A DNA stretch of 64,000 bases from Capnocytophaga ochracea DSM 7271 (lineage in GTDB: Bacteria; Bacteroidota; Bacteroidia; Flavobacteriales; Flavobacteriaceae), in assembly GCF_000023285.1 (NCBI RefSeq), contig NC_013162.1, positions 2,235,001-2,299,000 of the forward strand, in the 5' to 3' direction. Below the pieces are notes generated by a model. That model searched no databases and was not told the DNA's origin. It saw nothing but the letters and a program-made list of their open reading frames with translations. Position 1 is the stretch's first letter, and every line of letters starts with the position of its first letter. Both the position numbers and the translations under genes were made by a program. Below are positions 33,753 to 43,509 of the stretch, piece after piece.

Positions 33753-35291
33753 TTATCCTCCAAACCAACCTTCACGGTCTAAACTACGATATTGAATAGC
33801 TTCGCCTATATGATGAGGTTGTACTTCTTCTGACTTTTCTAAATCGGCTATTGTACGCGCTACTTTTAAAATACGGTCATAGGCACGTGCAGAAAGGTTG
33901 AGACGCGTCATAGCATCTTTTAGTAGGGTTAAAGAATCCGTATTTACTTTACAAAATTTCTGTATTTGTTTAGTATTCATTTGAGCGTTATAGTGAATAT
34001 GTTCATATTCTTTGAAACGTTCTGTTTGGATATTTCGAGCATCTATCACCCGTTTACGGATATCACGACTACTTTCACCTTTTCTATCATCTGAAAGTTT
34101 TTCAAAGGGTACAGGATTTACTTCTATATGAATATCTATTCTATCTAATAGAGGTCCTGAAATTTTACTTAAATAGCGTTGCATTTCAGCAGGTGTAGAA
34201 GTAACAGGAGCATCGGGGTCGTTAAAATACCCGCTTGGACTTGGATTCATACTTGCTACTAACATAAATGAAGCGGGGTAAGTAACTGAAAACTTTGCTC
34301 TAGAAATAGTAACTTCTCTATCTTCTAAAGGTTGTCGCATTACCTCGAGAACAGCTCTTTTGAACTCTGGTAACTCATCAAGAAAAAGTACTCCATTATG
34401 TGCGAGAGATATTTCACCTGGTTGAGGGTAAGTACCTCCTCCTACGAGAGCTACGTCAGAAATAGTGTGATGAGGACTACGGAAAGGACGATGGCTCATT
34501 AAGCCTGTGTCCCTAATACGTCCTACTACACTGTGTATTTTAGTAGTTTCAAGAGCTTCGTGAAGTGTCATCGGAGGAAGAATGCTAGGTAAACGCTTAG
34601 CGAGCATTGTTTTTCCTGAACCAGGAGGGCCTATTAAAATAACATTATGTCCACCAGCAGCAGCTATTTCCATACAACGTTTTACAGTTTCTTGACCTTT
34701 TACATCTGCAAAGTCAAATTCAGGAGATTCTAAATCTCTGTAAAACTCTTTGCGTGTATCTATTTCGATAGGTTGTAATTCTTTTTCTCCATTAAAAAAA
34801 TCTATGACTTCTTTTATATTTTCTACACCATAAACGTCCAAATTATCTACTATAGCAGCTTCTTTAGCATTTTGCTTAGGAAGAATAAATCCTTTGAATC
34901 CTTCTTTGCGTGCTTGAATAGCAATGGGTAGTGCTCCTTTAATGGGTTGCAAACTGCCATCTAAGGATAGTTCTCCCATAATGATATATTTTTCTAATTC
35001 TTCACTTTGTATTTGCCCGTTAGCTGCTAAAATACCAATTGCAAAACTTAAATCATAGGCAGAACCTTCCTTACGCATATCGGCAGGAGCCATATTGATG
35101 GTTATCTTTTTACCTGGAATTTTATATCCATTGTTTTGCAGAGCAGCTGCTATACGATAATTACTTTCTTTAATAGCTATATCGGGTAATCCAACCAAAT
35201 GATAGCCAATACCTTTATCGATATTTACTTCAATAGTAATTGTGCTGGCTTCTACACCAAATACAGCACTTCCGTAAATTTTTACTAACAT
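33753..35291 (-). CDS. YifB/ComM-family Mg-chelatase-like AAA ATPase
   Basis: The 512-residue protein has an N-terminal ChlI-like domain ([44 protein letters not shown]) and an AAA+ module with [15 protein letters not shown] (Walker A), [32 protein letters not shown] (Walker B) and the C-terminal Mg_chelatase_C domain. In naturally transformable bacteria the homologue ComM is a branch-migration helicase used in recombination of incoming DNA; elsewhere the role is unclear. The start at 35291 is chosen because the promoter at 35312-35342 lies right upstream; the ATG at 35342 would precede transcription start. Confidence 0.93.
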   Translation of the reverse strand: MLVKIYGSAVFGVEASTITIEVNIDKGIGYHLVGLPDIAIKESNYRIAAALQNNGYKIPGKKITINMAPADMRKEGSAYDLSFAIGILAANGQIQSEELEKYIIMGELSLDGSLQPIKGALPIAIQARKEGFKGFILPKQNAKEAAIVDNLDVYGVENIKEVIDFFNGEKELQPIEIDTRKEFYRDLESPEFDFADVKGQETVKRCMEIAAAGGHNVILIGPPGSGKTMLAKRLPSILPPMTLHEALETTKIHSVVGRIRDTGLMSHRPFRSPHHTISDVALVGGGTYPQPGEISLAHNGVLFLDELPEFKRAVLEVMRQPLEDREVTISRAKFSVTYPASFMLVASMNPSPSGYFNDPDAPVTSTPAEMQRYLSKISGPLLDRIDIHIEVNPVPFEKLSDDRKGESSRDIRKRVIDARNIQTERFKEYEHIHYNAQMNTKQIQKFCKVNTDSLTLLKDAMTRLNLSARAYDRILKVARTIADLEKSEEVQPHHIGEAIQYRSLDREGWFGG

Positions 35292-35311
35292 TTCTGTGGC
35301 TAATTTTTGCA

Positions 35312-35342
35312 CAAAGGTAAAACATTCTTTGTAAATGAGCAA
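35312..35342 (-). promoter_or_regulatory. Promoter for yifB
   Basis: Minus-strand TACCTTTG (plus-strand 35312-35319) and TTG (35340-35342), spacer 20. Confidence 0.78.
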
Positions 35343-35469
35343 TTTTATTTCAAAAAATAATCTACAATATAGTTAACAAAAGTTCAAGATAAGAGAATAT
35401 AGCTCTTGCACTACAGGAAGCCGTAGCACGGCAAGGAATTACAAAGTAGATTAGAACTTTTATAAAAGA

Positions 35470-35690
35470 TAAAAAAACGAAATTATAAATAACAAAGAAA
35501 GATGCTTTTTGCTTGAGGAAATCTTATGGTTAGCTTATAGAGAGCTTATAGGAAGCTTATACGAATCTTGGAAGATTGGTATACAAAGACTATGTAAGTG
35601 ACTAAAAATGAATAGTTAAGAGTGAAGAATTAGGGGTGATTTTAGAGTAATAAAACGAAATAAAAGCAAAGAAGAGATGAAGAAAGATTT
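35470..35690 (+). repeat. Dispersed intergenic repeat, copy 3 (about 220 bp)
   Basis: This is the plus-strand counterpart of the repeat at 11985-12225. Shared blocks run from AACGAAATTATAAATAACAA through GGAAGCTTATACGAATCTTGG and GATTGGTATA to GTTAAGAGTGAAGAA and AATAAAACGAAA. It occupies most of the gene-free stretch 35343-35778. No coding frame is apparent. Edges are approximate. Confidence 0.82.
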
Positions 35691-35779
35691 CTTAGATGAA
35701 AATTGTAGCAACGCAAAGGAGATTGAAAAATAGTATTTTGTTGTTTCGAGCCGGCGTTAAGTAAGTATATAAACAAAAT

Positions 35780-35803
35780 AACGCAGGACGTAAATCCTGC
35801 GTT
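35780..35803 (-). terminator. Terminator of the tRNA Ser-Pro-Arg cluster
   Basis: AACGCAGGA (35780-35788) pairs perfectly with TCCTGCGTT (35795-35803). On the minus strand it is followed by ATTTTGTTT. Confidence 0.85.
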
Positions 35804-35845
35804 ATTCCGAACATAAATTTTAATACAAAATGAAACAAATTCTCG

Positions 35846-35919
35846 TGATCACGACAGGATTCGAACCTGTGACCGTCTGCTTAGAAGGCAGATGCTCTAT
35901 CCAACTGAGCTACGTGACC
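35846..35919 (-). tRNA. tRNA-Arg (TCT)
   Basis: Minus-strand cloverleaf with acceptor GGTCACG/CGTGATC, D-arm AGCTCAGTTGGATAGAGC, anticodon arm TCTGC-CTTCTAA-GCAGA (TCT) and T-arm ACAGG-TTCGAAT-CCTGT. It is last of three tRNAs in one transcript. Plus-strand open frames here are artefacts of the tRNAs. Confidence 0.95.
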
Positions 35920-35986
35920 TCTATTCCAAAAAAAATATTTCAAAAATGCCACACAAAAGGAAACATTTATGAAATATCTTATTTTG

Positions 35987-36061
35987 TCGGGGCGGCAGGA
36001 TTCGAACCTGCGACCTCCTGGTCCCAAACCAGGCGCGATGACCGGACTACGCTACGCCCCG
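35987..36061 (-). tRNA. tRNA-Pro (TGG)
   Basis: Minus-strand cloverleaf with acceptor CGGGGCG/CGCCCCG, anticodon arm CCTGG-TTTGGGA-CCAGG (TGG), D-arm with GCGTAGTCCGGT and T-arm GCAGG-TTCGAAT-CCTGC. Middle gene of the tRNA cluster. Confidence 0.95.
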
Positions 36062-36090
36062 AATTTATATCTAACAATTTGTATTAGATG

Positions 36091-36174
36091 CGGAGAGACT
36101 GGGACTCGAACCCAGGCGACGGTTACCCGCCGACAGATTAGCAATCTGCTCCGTTACCACTCCGGCACCTCTCC
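36091..36174 (-). tRNA. tRNA-Ser (GCT)
   Basis: Minus-strand class II tRNA with acceptor GGAGAGG/TCTCTCC (one G-T pair), anticodon arm GCAGA-TTGCTAA-TCTGT (GCT), a long variable arm (CGGCGGGTAACCGTCG) and T-arm CTGGG-TTCGAGT-CCCAG. First gene of the cluster. Confidence 0.95.
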
Positions 36175-36205
36175 AATTTTGAAAGCTCCTTTGCTTTTGC
36201 GGTTG

Positions 36206-36236
36206 CAAATGTATAACAACTTTTTATTCTGTACAA
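36206..36236 (-). promoter_or_regulatory. Promoter for the tRNA Ser-Pro-Arg cluster
   Basis: Minus-strand TACATTTG (plus-strand 36206-36213) and TTG (36234-36236), spacer 20. Confidence 0.8.
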
Positions 36237-36321
36237 ATATTTTAGAAACTTTTTTGTACATTTTTTATCAATCTAATAATTATCAAATACTTAAAAATAG
36301 TAAAATCTTCTTTATATCCGT

Positions 36322-37455
36322 TCATCTAGGAGGAAAAACAATACCATAACCTGTACCGTTATTAAAAGTTGCTCCTGAGGGAAGTTCCATTGAGGTGCCT
36401 GTAGTAGACCAATCCCATAGTTTTGTTTCATCATCTGTAATGGTATTAGAAGTTTTATTATATTTCTTACCATTGAGAGGATAATAAAGCAGTAAATCAT
36501 TTGTAGGTTTAAGAGTACTCCACAACTGTAATTGTATTTCTTTTTGGGTTAGGGCTCGTTTCCACAAACGCACCTCTCTCAGAAGCTCATTAGCTCCTGC
36601 AAACCATAAATCTTTTACATAAATTCTACTATTAGTATTTGCTGTTTTAGAACCTACCTCTTTTCCTTCTACATATACACGCAGGGTATTGCCATCACAG
36701 GTTACTGCAATAGGATACCATTTATTAGTTTGTGCCTTAAATACCTCAGCAGGTATTAATTTTGAAATACCCGAAGCTTTTACGTCTAATTGATTGTTTG
36801 TAAAGCCTATTTCAACTTGATGAGTATTAGATGTTACTCCTACTATTGGGTTGCTTCCTATGAGATTTGAGCAATTAATTGTAGCTTCAAAAGTCCATTG
36901 AGAGAGCTCGTTATTAGATAGAGCTTCTCCCGTAGTAGCTTTTGTAGTTGCCATACTCAATACCTTTGTTCTTGTTTCTTTATGGACTACTAAAAGCAAA
37001 CGGTCTTGTCCTGCAATAGCTTCAATATTATTTCTACCTCTTATTTGTATGGGTAGCGCATACACTTCGTTGTTAGGAAACGTTAGTTCACTAATGGTAA
37101 TATCAATAGGAGTTTCTGTTTCATAAGTATTGAAGATAGCATTTTCATCAATACTATATTTATCAGTAGGTAAGAGTTTGTAATCCGTACCATATTGTGC
37201 ATTATAGTCGGTTAAGGTTTGAGCATCACCTGTGATAAGCTGAGCTGATACTATCTTACCAGCAGCTCTTATCAGTTTCACCTTTAAGTTTTGAATCTTG
37301 TTATCTTGGTATTCTTGTACGTACACTTCAACGACGTTATTGCCATCGAGAAATACTCCCTGATATACATTGGGAGCTTGAGGCGTTTTGTCAGTAGTTT
37401 CGTCTTGACAAGCTATTACACTTAGTAAGCCAAGTATTAAAAATATCTTTTTCAT
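36322..37455 (-). CDS. Surface lipoprotein with DUF1735-like and LamG domains
   Basis: The 377-residue lipoprotein (MKKIFLILGLLSVIAC-QDE) has QDE right after the lipid cysteine, resembling the surface-export signal of Capnocytophaga lipoproteins, so exposure on the cell surface is likely. Residues 25-150 look like DUF1735 (TDYNAQYGTDYKLLPTDKYSI). Residues 165-330 form a LamG/concanavalin-like sandwich (WTFEATINC, KWYPIAVTCDGNTLRVYVEGKEVG, LREVRLWKRALTQKEI). Such domains bind glycans or proteins. It starts 12 bases after the SusC-like gene and takes the place normally held by SusD, so it is probably the binding partner of that receptor. Confidence 0.82.
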   Translation of the reverse strand: MKKIFLILGLLSVIACQDETTDKTPQAPNVYQGVFLDGNNVVEVYVQEYQDNKIQNLKVKLIRAAGKIVSAQLITGDAQTLTDYNAQYGTDYKLLPTDKYSIDENAIFNTYETETPIDITISELTFPNNEVYALPIQIRGRNNIEAIAGQDRLLLVVHKETRTKVLSMATTKATTGEALSNNELSQWTFEATINCSNLIGSNPIVGVTSNTHQVEIGFTNNQLDVKASGISKLIPAEVFKAQTNKWYPIAVTCDGNTLRVYVEGKEVGSKTANTNSRIYVKDLWFAGANELLREVRLWKRALTQKEIQLQLWSTLKPTNDLLLYYPLNGKKYNKTSNTITDDETKLWDWSTTGTSMELPSGATFNNGTGYGIVFPPR

Positions 37456-37467
37456 CTTTGTAGAATT

Positions 37468-40356
37468 TTAGAATTGCATTTTCACATTAAGTCCATAGCT
37501 TCTTATGGAAGGCAACATAAATTTGTCGTATCCACTGCCATAAGTACCTACAGAAGGCACTATTTCGGGGTCAAAAGATGCTTTGTTATAGAGCATTAGC
37601 AGGTTATGACCTACTAATGACACACTGAGGTCTTTTAAGCCTTTTACAATGAATCCTTCTCTAAAATGATAAGTAAGGGCAACTTCTTGTAGACGAATAT
37701 TGGTAGCCGAATATTGATAATCAGAAGCTGTTCTATTAGCTATGAAAGTAGCATAGTTAGCTCGGTTATCGGCAGAGGCTTTAGACACTCCATAGCGATC
37801 GAAATAACGTTCTGTTTCTGAAAGAACTATTCCTCCCAAACGCGCTTTAAACAAGAAATTCAAATCGAAATTCTTATAACTCATCTTTCCTTGCCAGCCT
37901 AGTAGCCAATCAGGATTGGTAGAGCCTAATTTGTTGCCATTCGCATCAAATATATCGCCTATTTCACCACCTTCATGTAAGGTATACATACCATTGGCTA
38001 TCTCGTGAGGTAAACTCACAATCTTGTTCTTATTAGTAGAAGCAACAAGCTGAGTTTCCCAATTTACCCCTTTAGAAGTATTAGGATAAGTATACCTTAA
38101 AGCAACTTCTGCTCCTTGATTTTGCACTTCACCTGCTTGTTGCCATACAATAGGTACTAATTGATTATTAGTACGAGTATGATAGAAAGTAGCGTTAAAA
38201 GAAAGATTGTTAAACCATTGGGTATCCAAGCCTACTTCATAAGAAGTAGTACGTTCTAACTGTAAATCAGTAGAGTAGTTAGGCAAACTATACGCATCAC
38301 CTAACCAAGAGCGAGACGTTTCAGCTACCCCTAAGCCCGCATAACTCATAGGAGCTGCTACTTGGCTGTAACCACCACGCAATTTTGCAAAACTTAATAT
38401 GCTTTTATCTATACCTATAAATTGATGTAACAATGCCGAAACACCTACTGATGGACTGAAGACCTTATTTTTACTTGTAAAGAGATAATCGGACGGTTTA
38501 TCAGTACGACCTGTGAGAGTGAGATAAATCTTAGATTGCCAACCTATTTCAGCTATTGCAAAGAAGGCTGTGTTATTCCGTTTTCCCCACAATGGGTGGG
38601 TTATAGCTGTAGGAGCTGTGATATTGGTTTGAGTAAAATTATTTATGTTATACAGATTACCTTTGTAACCTTCTACTTGAGTGTTATGCCTTTCATACGA
38701 AGCTCCTAAATGAACATCTAAACTGAAGTCATTCGATAAATTTTTATTGTAATGTAAGAGCACATCGGCATATTGTTGTTTGAAAGTCTCTTTCCAATGA
38801 GCATAATAACCATTAACGCCTGCATAAGCGAGAAGCGTAGAAGCATAACGCTTATCGTCCATTGTAGAGGTAGTATTATCTATACGGAAGCGTGCTACTA
38901 CGTCTAAATCTCCTATAATTTTATAGCTTACTTTGCCTGAAAACATATATCGGTCTTTAGTAGTAGGACGTAAATTTCTGTACGCTATCCAATAAGGATT
39001 TTGGATATTTTCACCTAAGTTAGCCGGTGTATCGGGCGTACCTGAACCTGCAATCCAATATTGCTTAGCATAACCTGCGATAGCATCATAACGTTCAAAA
39101 TAACGTTCTTGACCAAATTGTTCTCCTCTTGGGTATAAGTACAAGCCCACTATAGGATTGAAAACGATACCAGAGGCTACTTGATTGCGTTCATACTGAC
39201 GGATATAGTTCCCCGAAAGGTCTATCCGTAAAGCATCATTTAGCAAAGAAGTGCTATTGTGCAAATAAGCATTATAGCGGTTATATACGCTGTTAGGCAC
39301 TATACCACCTGATTGTAAAGAAGCTAATGAAGCGTAAGTTTTATTCTTACCTCCCTTAAAATCTATACCTCCTGAAATGCTTACTGCATTCTGGTACACG
39401 TGTCCGGTTTTATAAAAATCATTTATATTAAAAGAAGTACCCTTAGGCAAAGCACGAGTGGACAGTGAAGTGTATTGCCCTAACTCATTGCCATATGTTT
39501 CTTGAAACTCAGGCTTTGTGAGTTTATTTACAAACTCTATTGAAGAAGAAAGGTTAATTTTAAATTGGTTACTTTCAGCTTTTTTAGTGCGAATGAGTAC
39601 CACACCATTGGCAGCTGAAGCTCCATAGAGTGCTGCTGCTTGCGCTCCTTGTAATACAACTACTTCTTCAATATCCTCAGGATTAAGGTCAGAAATACCT
39701 TCGCTGGTATCTCTACCATCACCTCCAATACCTCTTTCAGCTTGGTTAGCGATGGGCATTCCATCTATCACGTACAGTACATTATTATCACCAAAGAGAG
39801 AACGAGCTCCACGCATAGTAGCTTTTGTAGCCCCACCAATACCCGTAGCACTCCGCTGGATGTGCAAACCTGCAACCTTACCATCAAGACTATTTACAAA
39901 ATTTGCTTGCTTGACTTGAGTGAGGTCCTTGTCTGAAACTTTTTGTTGTTGATAGGGTAAAACTTCCCCTTCTTGATAAATTCCTAGAGCAGTAGAATAT
40001 TTTGGCTTACCTATTAGGATATGATCAATATGCTCTATTATTTGAGGCTTTAAGACTACCTTAAAGTTAATATTCCTATTTTTACCCTCTACTTTTCTTT
40101 GCTGGGGTTCATATCCTAAAAAACTAAACTCAAGTACATCACCTACTTTAGCTTTGAGCTCAAACTTACCATCTGTATTAGTTGAAACGTCTTTAGAAGC
40201 TTTCGTTGAACGTGTGTTTTTAACAACTACCGCAACCGATGACATAGGTTGATTGTTCTCATCGAGAACTTCCCCAGTAATGTTTTTCATCTGTGCTTGA
40301 ACAGCTCCTACAAATAGGAACAGCGAGATTAATAAAAGTTGTATTTTCTGTTTCAT
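37468..40356 (-). CDS. SusC/RagA-family TonB-dependent outer-membrane receptor
   Basis: The 962-residue protein starts at the ATG at 40356, behind the promoter at 40382-40411. After a signal peptide (ending GAVQAQ) comes a carboxypeptidase-regulatory-like domain (ITGEVLDENNQPMSSVAVVVKN, about 20-105). Next are a TonB-box region and a plug domain with the SusC signatures VNSLDGKVAGLHIQ, TMRGARSLFGDNNVLYVIDGMPI and DIEEVVVLQGAQAAALYGASAANGVVLIRTK, then a 22-strand barrel ending in aromatic F. Such receptors import glycans, peptides or other large nutrients with a lipoprotein lid. The adjacent partner is a LamG lipoprotein rather than SusD. Substrate unknown. Confidence 0.94.
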   Translation of the reverse strand: MKQKIQLLLISLFLFVGAVQAQMKNITGEVLDENNQPMSSVAVVVKNTRSTKASKDVSTNTDGKFELKAKVGDVLEFSFLGYEPQQRKVEGKNRNINFKVVLKPQIIEHIDHILIGKPKYSTALGIYQEGEVLPYQQQKVSDKDLTQVKQANFVNSLDGKVAGLHIQRSATGIGGATKATMRGARSLFGDNNVLYVIDGMPIANQAERGIGGDGRDTSEGISDLNPEDIEEVVVLQGAQAAALYGASAANGVVLIRTKKAESNQFKINLSSSIEFVNKLTKPEFQETYGNELGQYTSLSTRALPKGTSFNINDFYKTGHVYQNAVSISGGIDFKGGKNKTYASLASLQSGGIVPNSVYNRYNAYLHNSTSLLNDALRIDLSGNYIRQYERNQVASGIVFNPIVGLYLYPRGEQFGQERYFERYDAIAGYAKQYWIAGSGTPDTPANLGENIQNPYWIAYRNLRPTTKDRYMFSGKVSYKIIGDLDVVARFRIDNTTSTMDDKRYASTLLAYAGVNGYYAHWKETFKQQYADVLLHYNKNLSNDFSLDVHLGASYERHNTQVEGYKGNLYNINNFTQTNITAPTAITHPLWGKRNNTAFFAIAEIGWQSKIYLTLTGRTDKPSDYLFTSKNKVFSPSVGVSALLHQFIGIDKSILSFAKLRGGYSQVAAPMSYAGLGVAETSRSWLGDAYSLPNYSTDLQLERTTSYEVGLDTQWFNNLSFNATFYHTRTNNQLVPIVWQQAGEVQNQGAEVALRYTYPNTSKGVNWETQLVASTNKNKIVSLPHEIANGMYTLHEGGEIGDIFDANGNKLGSTNPDWLLGWQGKMSYKNFDLNFLFKARLGGIVLSETERYFDRYGVSKASADNRANYATFIANRTASDYQYSATNIRLQEVALTYHFREGFIVKGLKDLSVSLVGHNLLMLYNKASFDPEIVPSVGTYGSGYDKFMLPSIRSYGLNVKMQF

Positions 40357-40381
40357 AGTGTTTACATATAAATATACTCCG

Positions 40382-40411
40382 CAAAGGTACAACTTTTATT
40401 CACTTATACAA
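40382..40411 (-). promoter_or_regulatory. Promoter for the SusC-LamG operon
   Basis: Minus-strand TACCTTTG (plus-strand 40382-40389) and TTG (40409-40411), spacer 19. Confidence 0.82.
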
Positions 40412-40605
40412 AATTTTTACACATTATTTTAAAATATAAGTTCTATATTTTTAGAGATAAGATTAAAAGAAGGTAAGGAAGCTAAATTATTAGTATAGAA
40501 AAGATGTTGTCTTAATAAGAATTATATTATGATGATTACTTGTGAAAAGAGTTTAATCCTTCAAAAGGCTTAGCCCTAATTTTACATACTGATTTTAAGG
40601 TTTAA

Positions 40606-43443
40606 TTATCTTAGATACTCGGCAGTGAAACTCTTCTTGTTTTTAGCTACCTCTTCTGGAGTACCAAAGGCTATTACTTCGCCACCTGCTTTCCCTCCAT
40701 CATACCCTATATCTATGATATAATCTACTTTTTTGATGACATCGAGGTTGTGCTCTATCACTAAAACAGTATTACCTTTATCTACCAAACGATCGAGTAC
40801 TTCGAGGAGTACCTTCACATCGTCAAAATGTAGCCCTGTAGTAGGTTCATCTAATATGTAAAAGGTATTTCCTGTATCAATTTTCGATAGCTCAGTAGCC
40901 AATTTTACCCTTTGGGCTTCCCCTCCCGATAAAGTAGTAGATTGCTGTCCGAGGGTAATATATCCTAAACCTACCTCTTCAATAGTTTTTAGTTTGCGAT
41001 ATATTTTAGGAATGGGTTCAAAGAATTTTACGGCCTCACTTATGGTCATATCTAGCACATCGGCAATAGATTTTCCTTTGTAGCGCACCTCAAGCGTTTC
41101 GCGGTTGAAACGTTTTCCTTTGCAGGTCTCGCAAGGCACATATACATCGGGTAGGAAATTCATCTCAATCACTTTTAAGCCTGATCCCTCACAACTTTCA
41201 CATCTTCCCTCTTTTACATTGAAACTAAATCTACCTGGTTTATAGCCACGTATTTGTGCTTCAGGTACTTGGGTGAAAAGGTTACGTATCTCACTGAAAA
41301 CACCTGTGTAGGTAGCAGGATTTGAACGTGGCGTGCGCCCAATAGGTGATTGGTCGATATCGATTACCTTATCAATATGTTCTAAGCCTTCAATACTTTT
41401 GTAAGGCATCGGTTTTTTTATGCCATTAAAGAAGTGAGCGTTTAAGATAGGATACAGTGTCTCGTTAATAAGCGTTGATTTTCCACTTCCCGATACGCCT
41501 GTTACCCCTATCATTACCCCTAAGGGGAATTTTACGGTTACGTTCTTCAGATTGTTGCCTGTACAGCCTTTTAGGATAATTTCTTTGCCGTTGCCTTTGC
41601 GCCTTTGAGTAGGTATTTCAATTTGTTTTCTCCCACTCATATAGTCAGCGGTGATGGTATTTGCTTTTAGCAACTCTTTAGGCGTTCCTTGAAAGATAAT
41701 ATCTCCTCCATTTACGCCCGCTTTAGGTCCTATATCTACTACATAATCGGCTTCTTGTATCATTTCTTCATCGTGTTCTACCACGATTACTGAGTTACCA
41801 ATATCTCTAAGTGATTTTAGTGAGTTGATAAGCCTTTTGTTATCTCGCTGATGCAAACCAATGCTAGGTTCATCAAGTATATAGAGTACCCCTGTGAGTT
41901 GTGATCCTATCTGTGTTGCCAGTCTGATGCGCTGTGCTTCTCCTCCCGATAATGATTTAGAACTTCGGTTAAGGGCTAAATAAGTAAGTCCTACATCTAT
42001 GAGGAATTGAAGTCGGGTGGTGATTTCTTTGATGATTTCTTCTGCTATTTTGTGTTGTTTGGTAGAGAGATGTTTGGGTAGTGATTTGAACCACGCCAAT
42101 AAATCAGTGATATCTAAAGCCGAGAGTTCAGCTATATTTTTATCAGCTATTTTAAAGTAAAGCGCTTCTTTACGTAAGCGAGTGCCGTGGCAATCTTCAC
42201 AAGGAATGGTATCCATAAACTCTTCAGCCCAGCGCTTGATAGCTGCCATATCGGCATTTTCGTGCTGACTTTTGATGAAGTTGATGATACCTTCGAAATC
42301 AATTTCAAAATTACGTGTAATGCCCAAGACTTCCGATTTGATAGCGTATTTATCTTTACCTCCATATAGAATGATATCCATTGCTTCTTTTGGAAGACTA
42401 TTTATTGGGTCGGAGAGTTTATGACCGAACTTTTGTACAATGAGCGCTAATTGTTTGAATATCCAAGTGTTCTTTTGCTCTCCTACCGCTGTAATTCCAC
42501 CGTTCTTGATAGAGATAGAAGGATCAGGGATAATTTTGGAGAGGTTGATTTCTTGCACTTCACCCAACCCATTGCAGTGCGGGCACATTCCTTTAGGAGA
42601 ATTGAATGAGAAAGTATTAGGTTCAGGAAGAGGATATGAAATGCCCGAAGAAGGACACATCAAATGTCTGCTGAAATAGTGAGCCTTTTTTTGGTCGTGT
42701 TCTAAAACCATTAACACATCGTTGCCGTAGTTCATTGCAATTTTGATACTTTCTTGCAGGCGTTTTTGGGTGTCATCAGTATCGTCTATTTGCATACGGT
42801 CAATCACGATTTCAATATCGTGTGTTTTGTAACGGTCGAGCTTCATACCTTTTTCGATATCACGAATTTCGCCATCGGTACGCACCTTTACAAAGCCTTG
42901 TTTAGCAATCTGCTCAAAAAGCTCGCGGTAATGTCCTTTTCTAGATTGAACCACGGGCGCTAATAGGTTAATGCGTTTGCCTTTGTATTCTTTGGTAATG
43001 AGTTCCTGAATTTGGCTATCGGTATAACTCACCATCTTTTCGCCTGTTGCATAGCTATAAGCATCGGAAGCACGGGCAAATAGCAGGCGCAAGAAGTCGT
43101 AGATTTCGGTGATAGTACCCACCGTAGAACGCGGTGATTTGGAGGTAGTTTTCTGTTCGATAGCAATCACAGGTGATAATCCGTCGATTTTATCTACATC
43201 AGGGCGCTCTAATCCCCCGAGAAACTGGCGAGCATAAGCCGAGAAAGTCTCGATATAACGGCGTTGTCCTTCGGCATAAATAGTATCGAATGCCAAAGAG
43301 GACTTGCCACTACCAGAAAGCCCTGTAAAGACGACAAGCTTTTCGCGAGGTATGGTAAGGTCTATATTTTTGAGGTTATGCACCCGTGCGCCTTGAACTT
43401 CAAGTACATCAGTGGGAGTTACATTATTTGTTTTCTTTTTCAT
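40606..43443 (-). CDS. uvrA: Excinuclease ABC subunit A
   Basis: UvrA is the damage-recognition ATPase of nucleotide excision repair. The 945-residue protein has two ABC modules: Walker A GLSGSGKS at 41-48 and GVSGSGKST in the C-terminal half, the signatures [17 protein letters not shown] and [16 protein letters not shown], and DEPSIGLH and DEPTTGLH Walker B sites. Zinc-binding cysteine pairs are CPHCNGLG and CEDCHGTR in the first half and CESCEGSG with CETCKGKR in the second. It follows mfd on the same strand after 66 bases, with a small AGGCTAC-CATAA-GTAGCCT hairpin between them (43460-43478). Confidence 0.98.
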   Translation of the reverse strand: MKKKTNNVTPTDVLEVQGARVHNLKNIDLTIPREKLVVFTGLSGSGKSSLAFDTIYAEGQRRYIETFSAYARQFLGGLERPDVDKIDGLSPVIAIEQKTTSKSPRSTVGTITEIYDFLRLLFARASDAYSYATGEKMVSYTDSQIQELITKEYKGKRINLLAPVVQSRKGHYRELFEQIAKQGFVKVRTDGEIRDIEKGMKLDRYKTHDIEIVIDRMQIDDTDDTQKRLQESIKIAMNYGNDVLMVLEHDQKKAHYFSRHLMCPSSGISYPLPEPNTFSFNSPKGMCPHCNGLGEVQEINLSKIIPDPSISIKNGGITAVGEQKNTWIFKQLALIVQKFGHKLSDPINSLPKEAMDIILYGGKDKYAIKSEVLGITRNFEIDFEGIINFIKSQHENADMAAIKRWAEEFMDTIPCEDCHGTRLRKEALYFKIADKNIAELSALDITDLLAWFKSLPKHLSTKQHKIAEEIIKEITTRLQFLIDVGLTYLALNRSSKSLSGGEAQRIRLATQIGSQLTGVLYILDEPSIGLHQRDNKRLINSLKSLRDIGNSVIVVEHDEEMIQEADYVVDIGPKAGVNGGDIIFQGTPKELLKANTITADYMSGRKQIEIPTQRRKGNGKEIILKGCTGNNLKNVTVKFPLGVMIGVTGVSGSGKSTLINETLYPILNAHFFNGIKKPMPYKSIEGLEHIDKVIDIDQSPIGRTPRSNPATYTGVFSEIRNLFTQVPEAQIRGYKPGRFSFNVKEGRCESCEGSGLKVIEMNFLPDVYVPCETCKGKRFNRETLEVRYKGKSIADVLDMTISEAVKFFEPIPKIYRKLKTIEEVGLGYITLGQQSTTLSGGEAQRVKLATELSKIDTGNTFYILDEPTTGLHFDDVKVLLEVLDRLVDKGNTVLVIEHNLDVIKKVDYIIDIGYDGGKAGGEVIAFGTPEEVAKNKKSFTAEYLR

Positions 43444-43509
43444 TTAGTGACTATTATAGAGGCTACCATAAGTAGCCTATGATTAAATAATTAGGCGATA
43501 CTAATCTTT

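Noticed and set aside
35830-36349. Two plus-strand frames (85 and 126 codons)
   Set aside because: They are antisense to the tRNA-Arg, Pro and Ser genes, a known source of false proteins.
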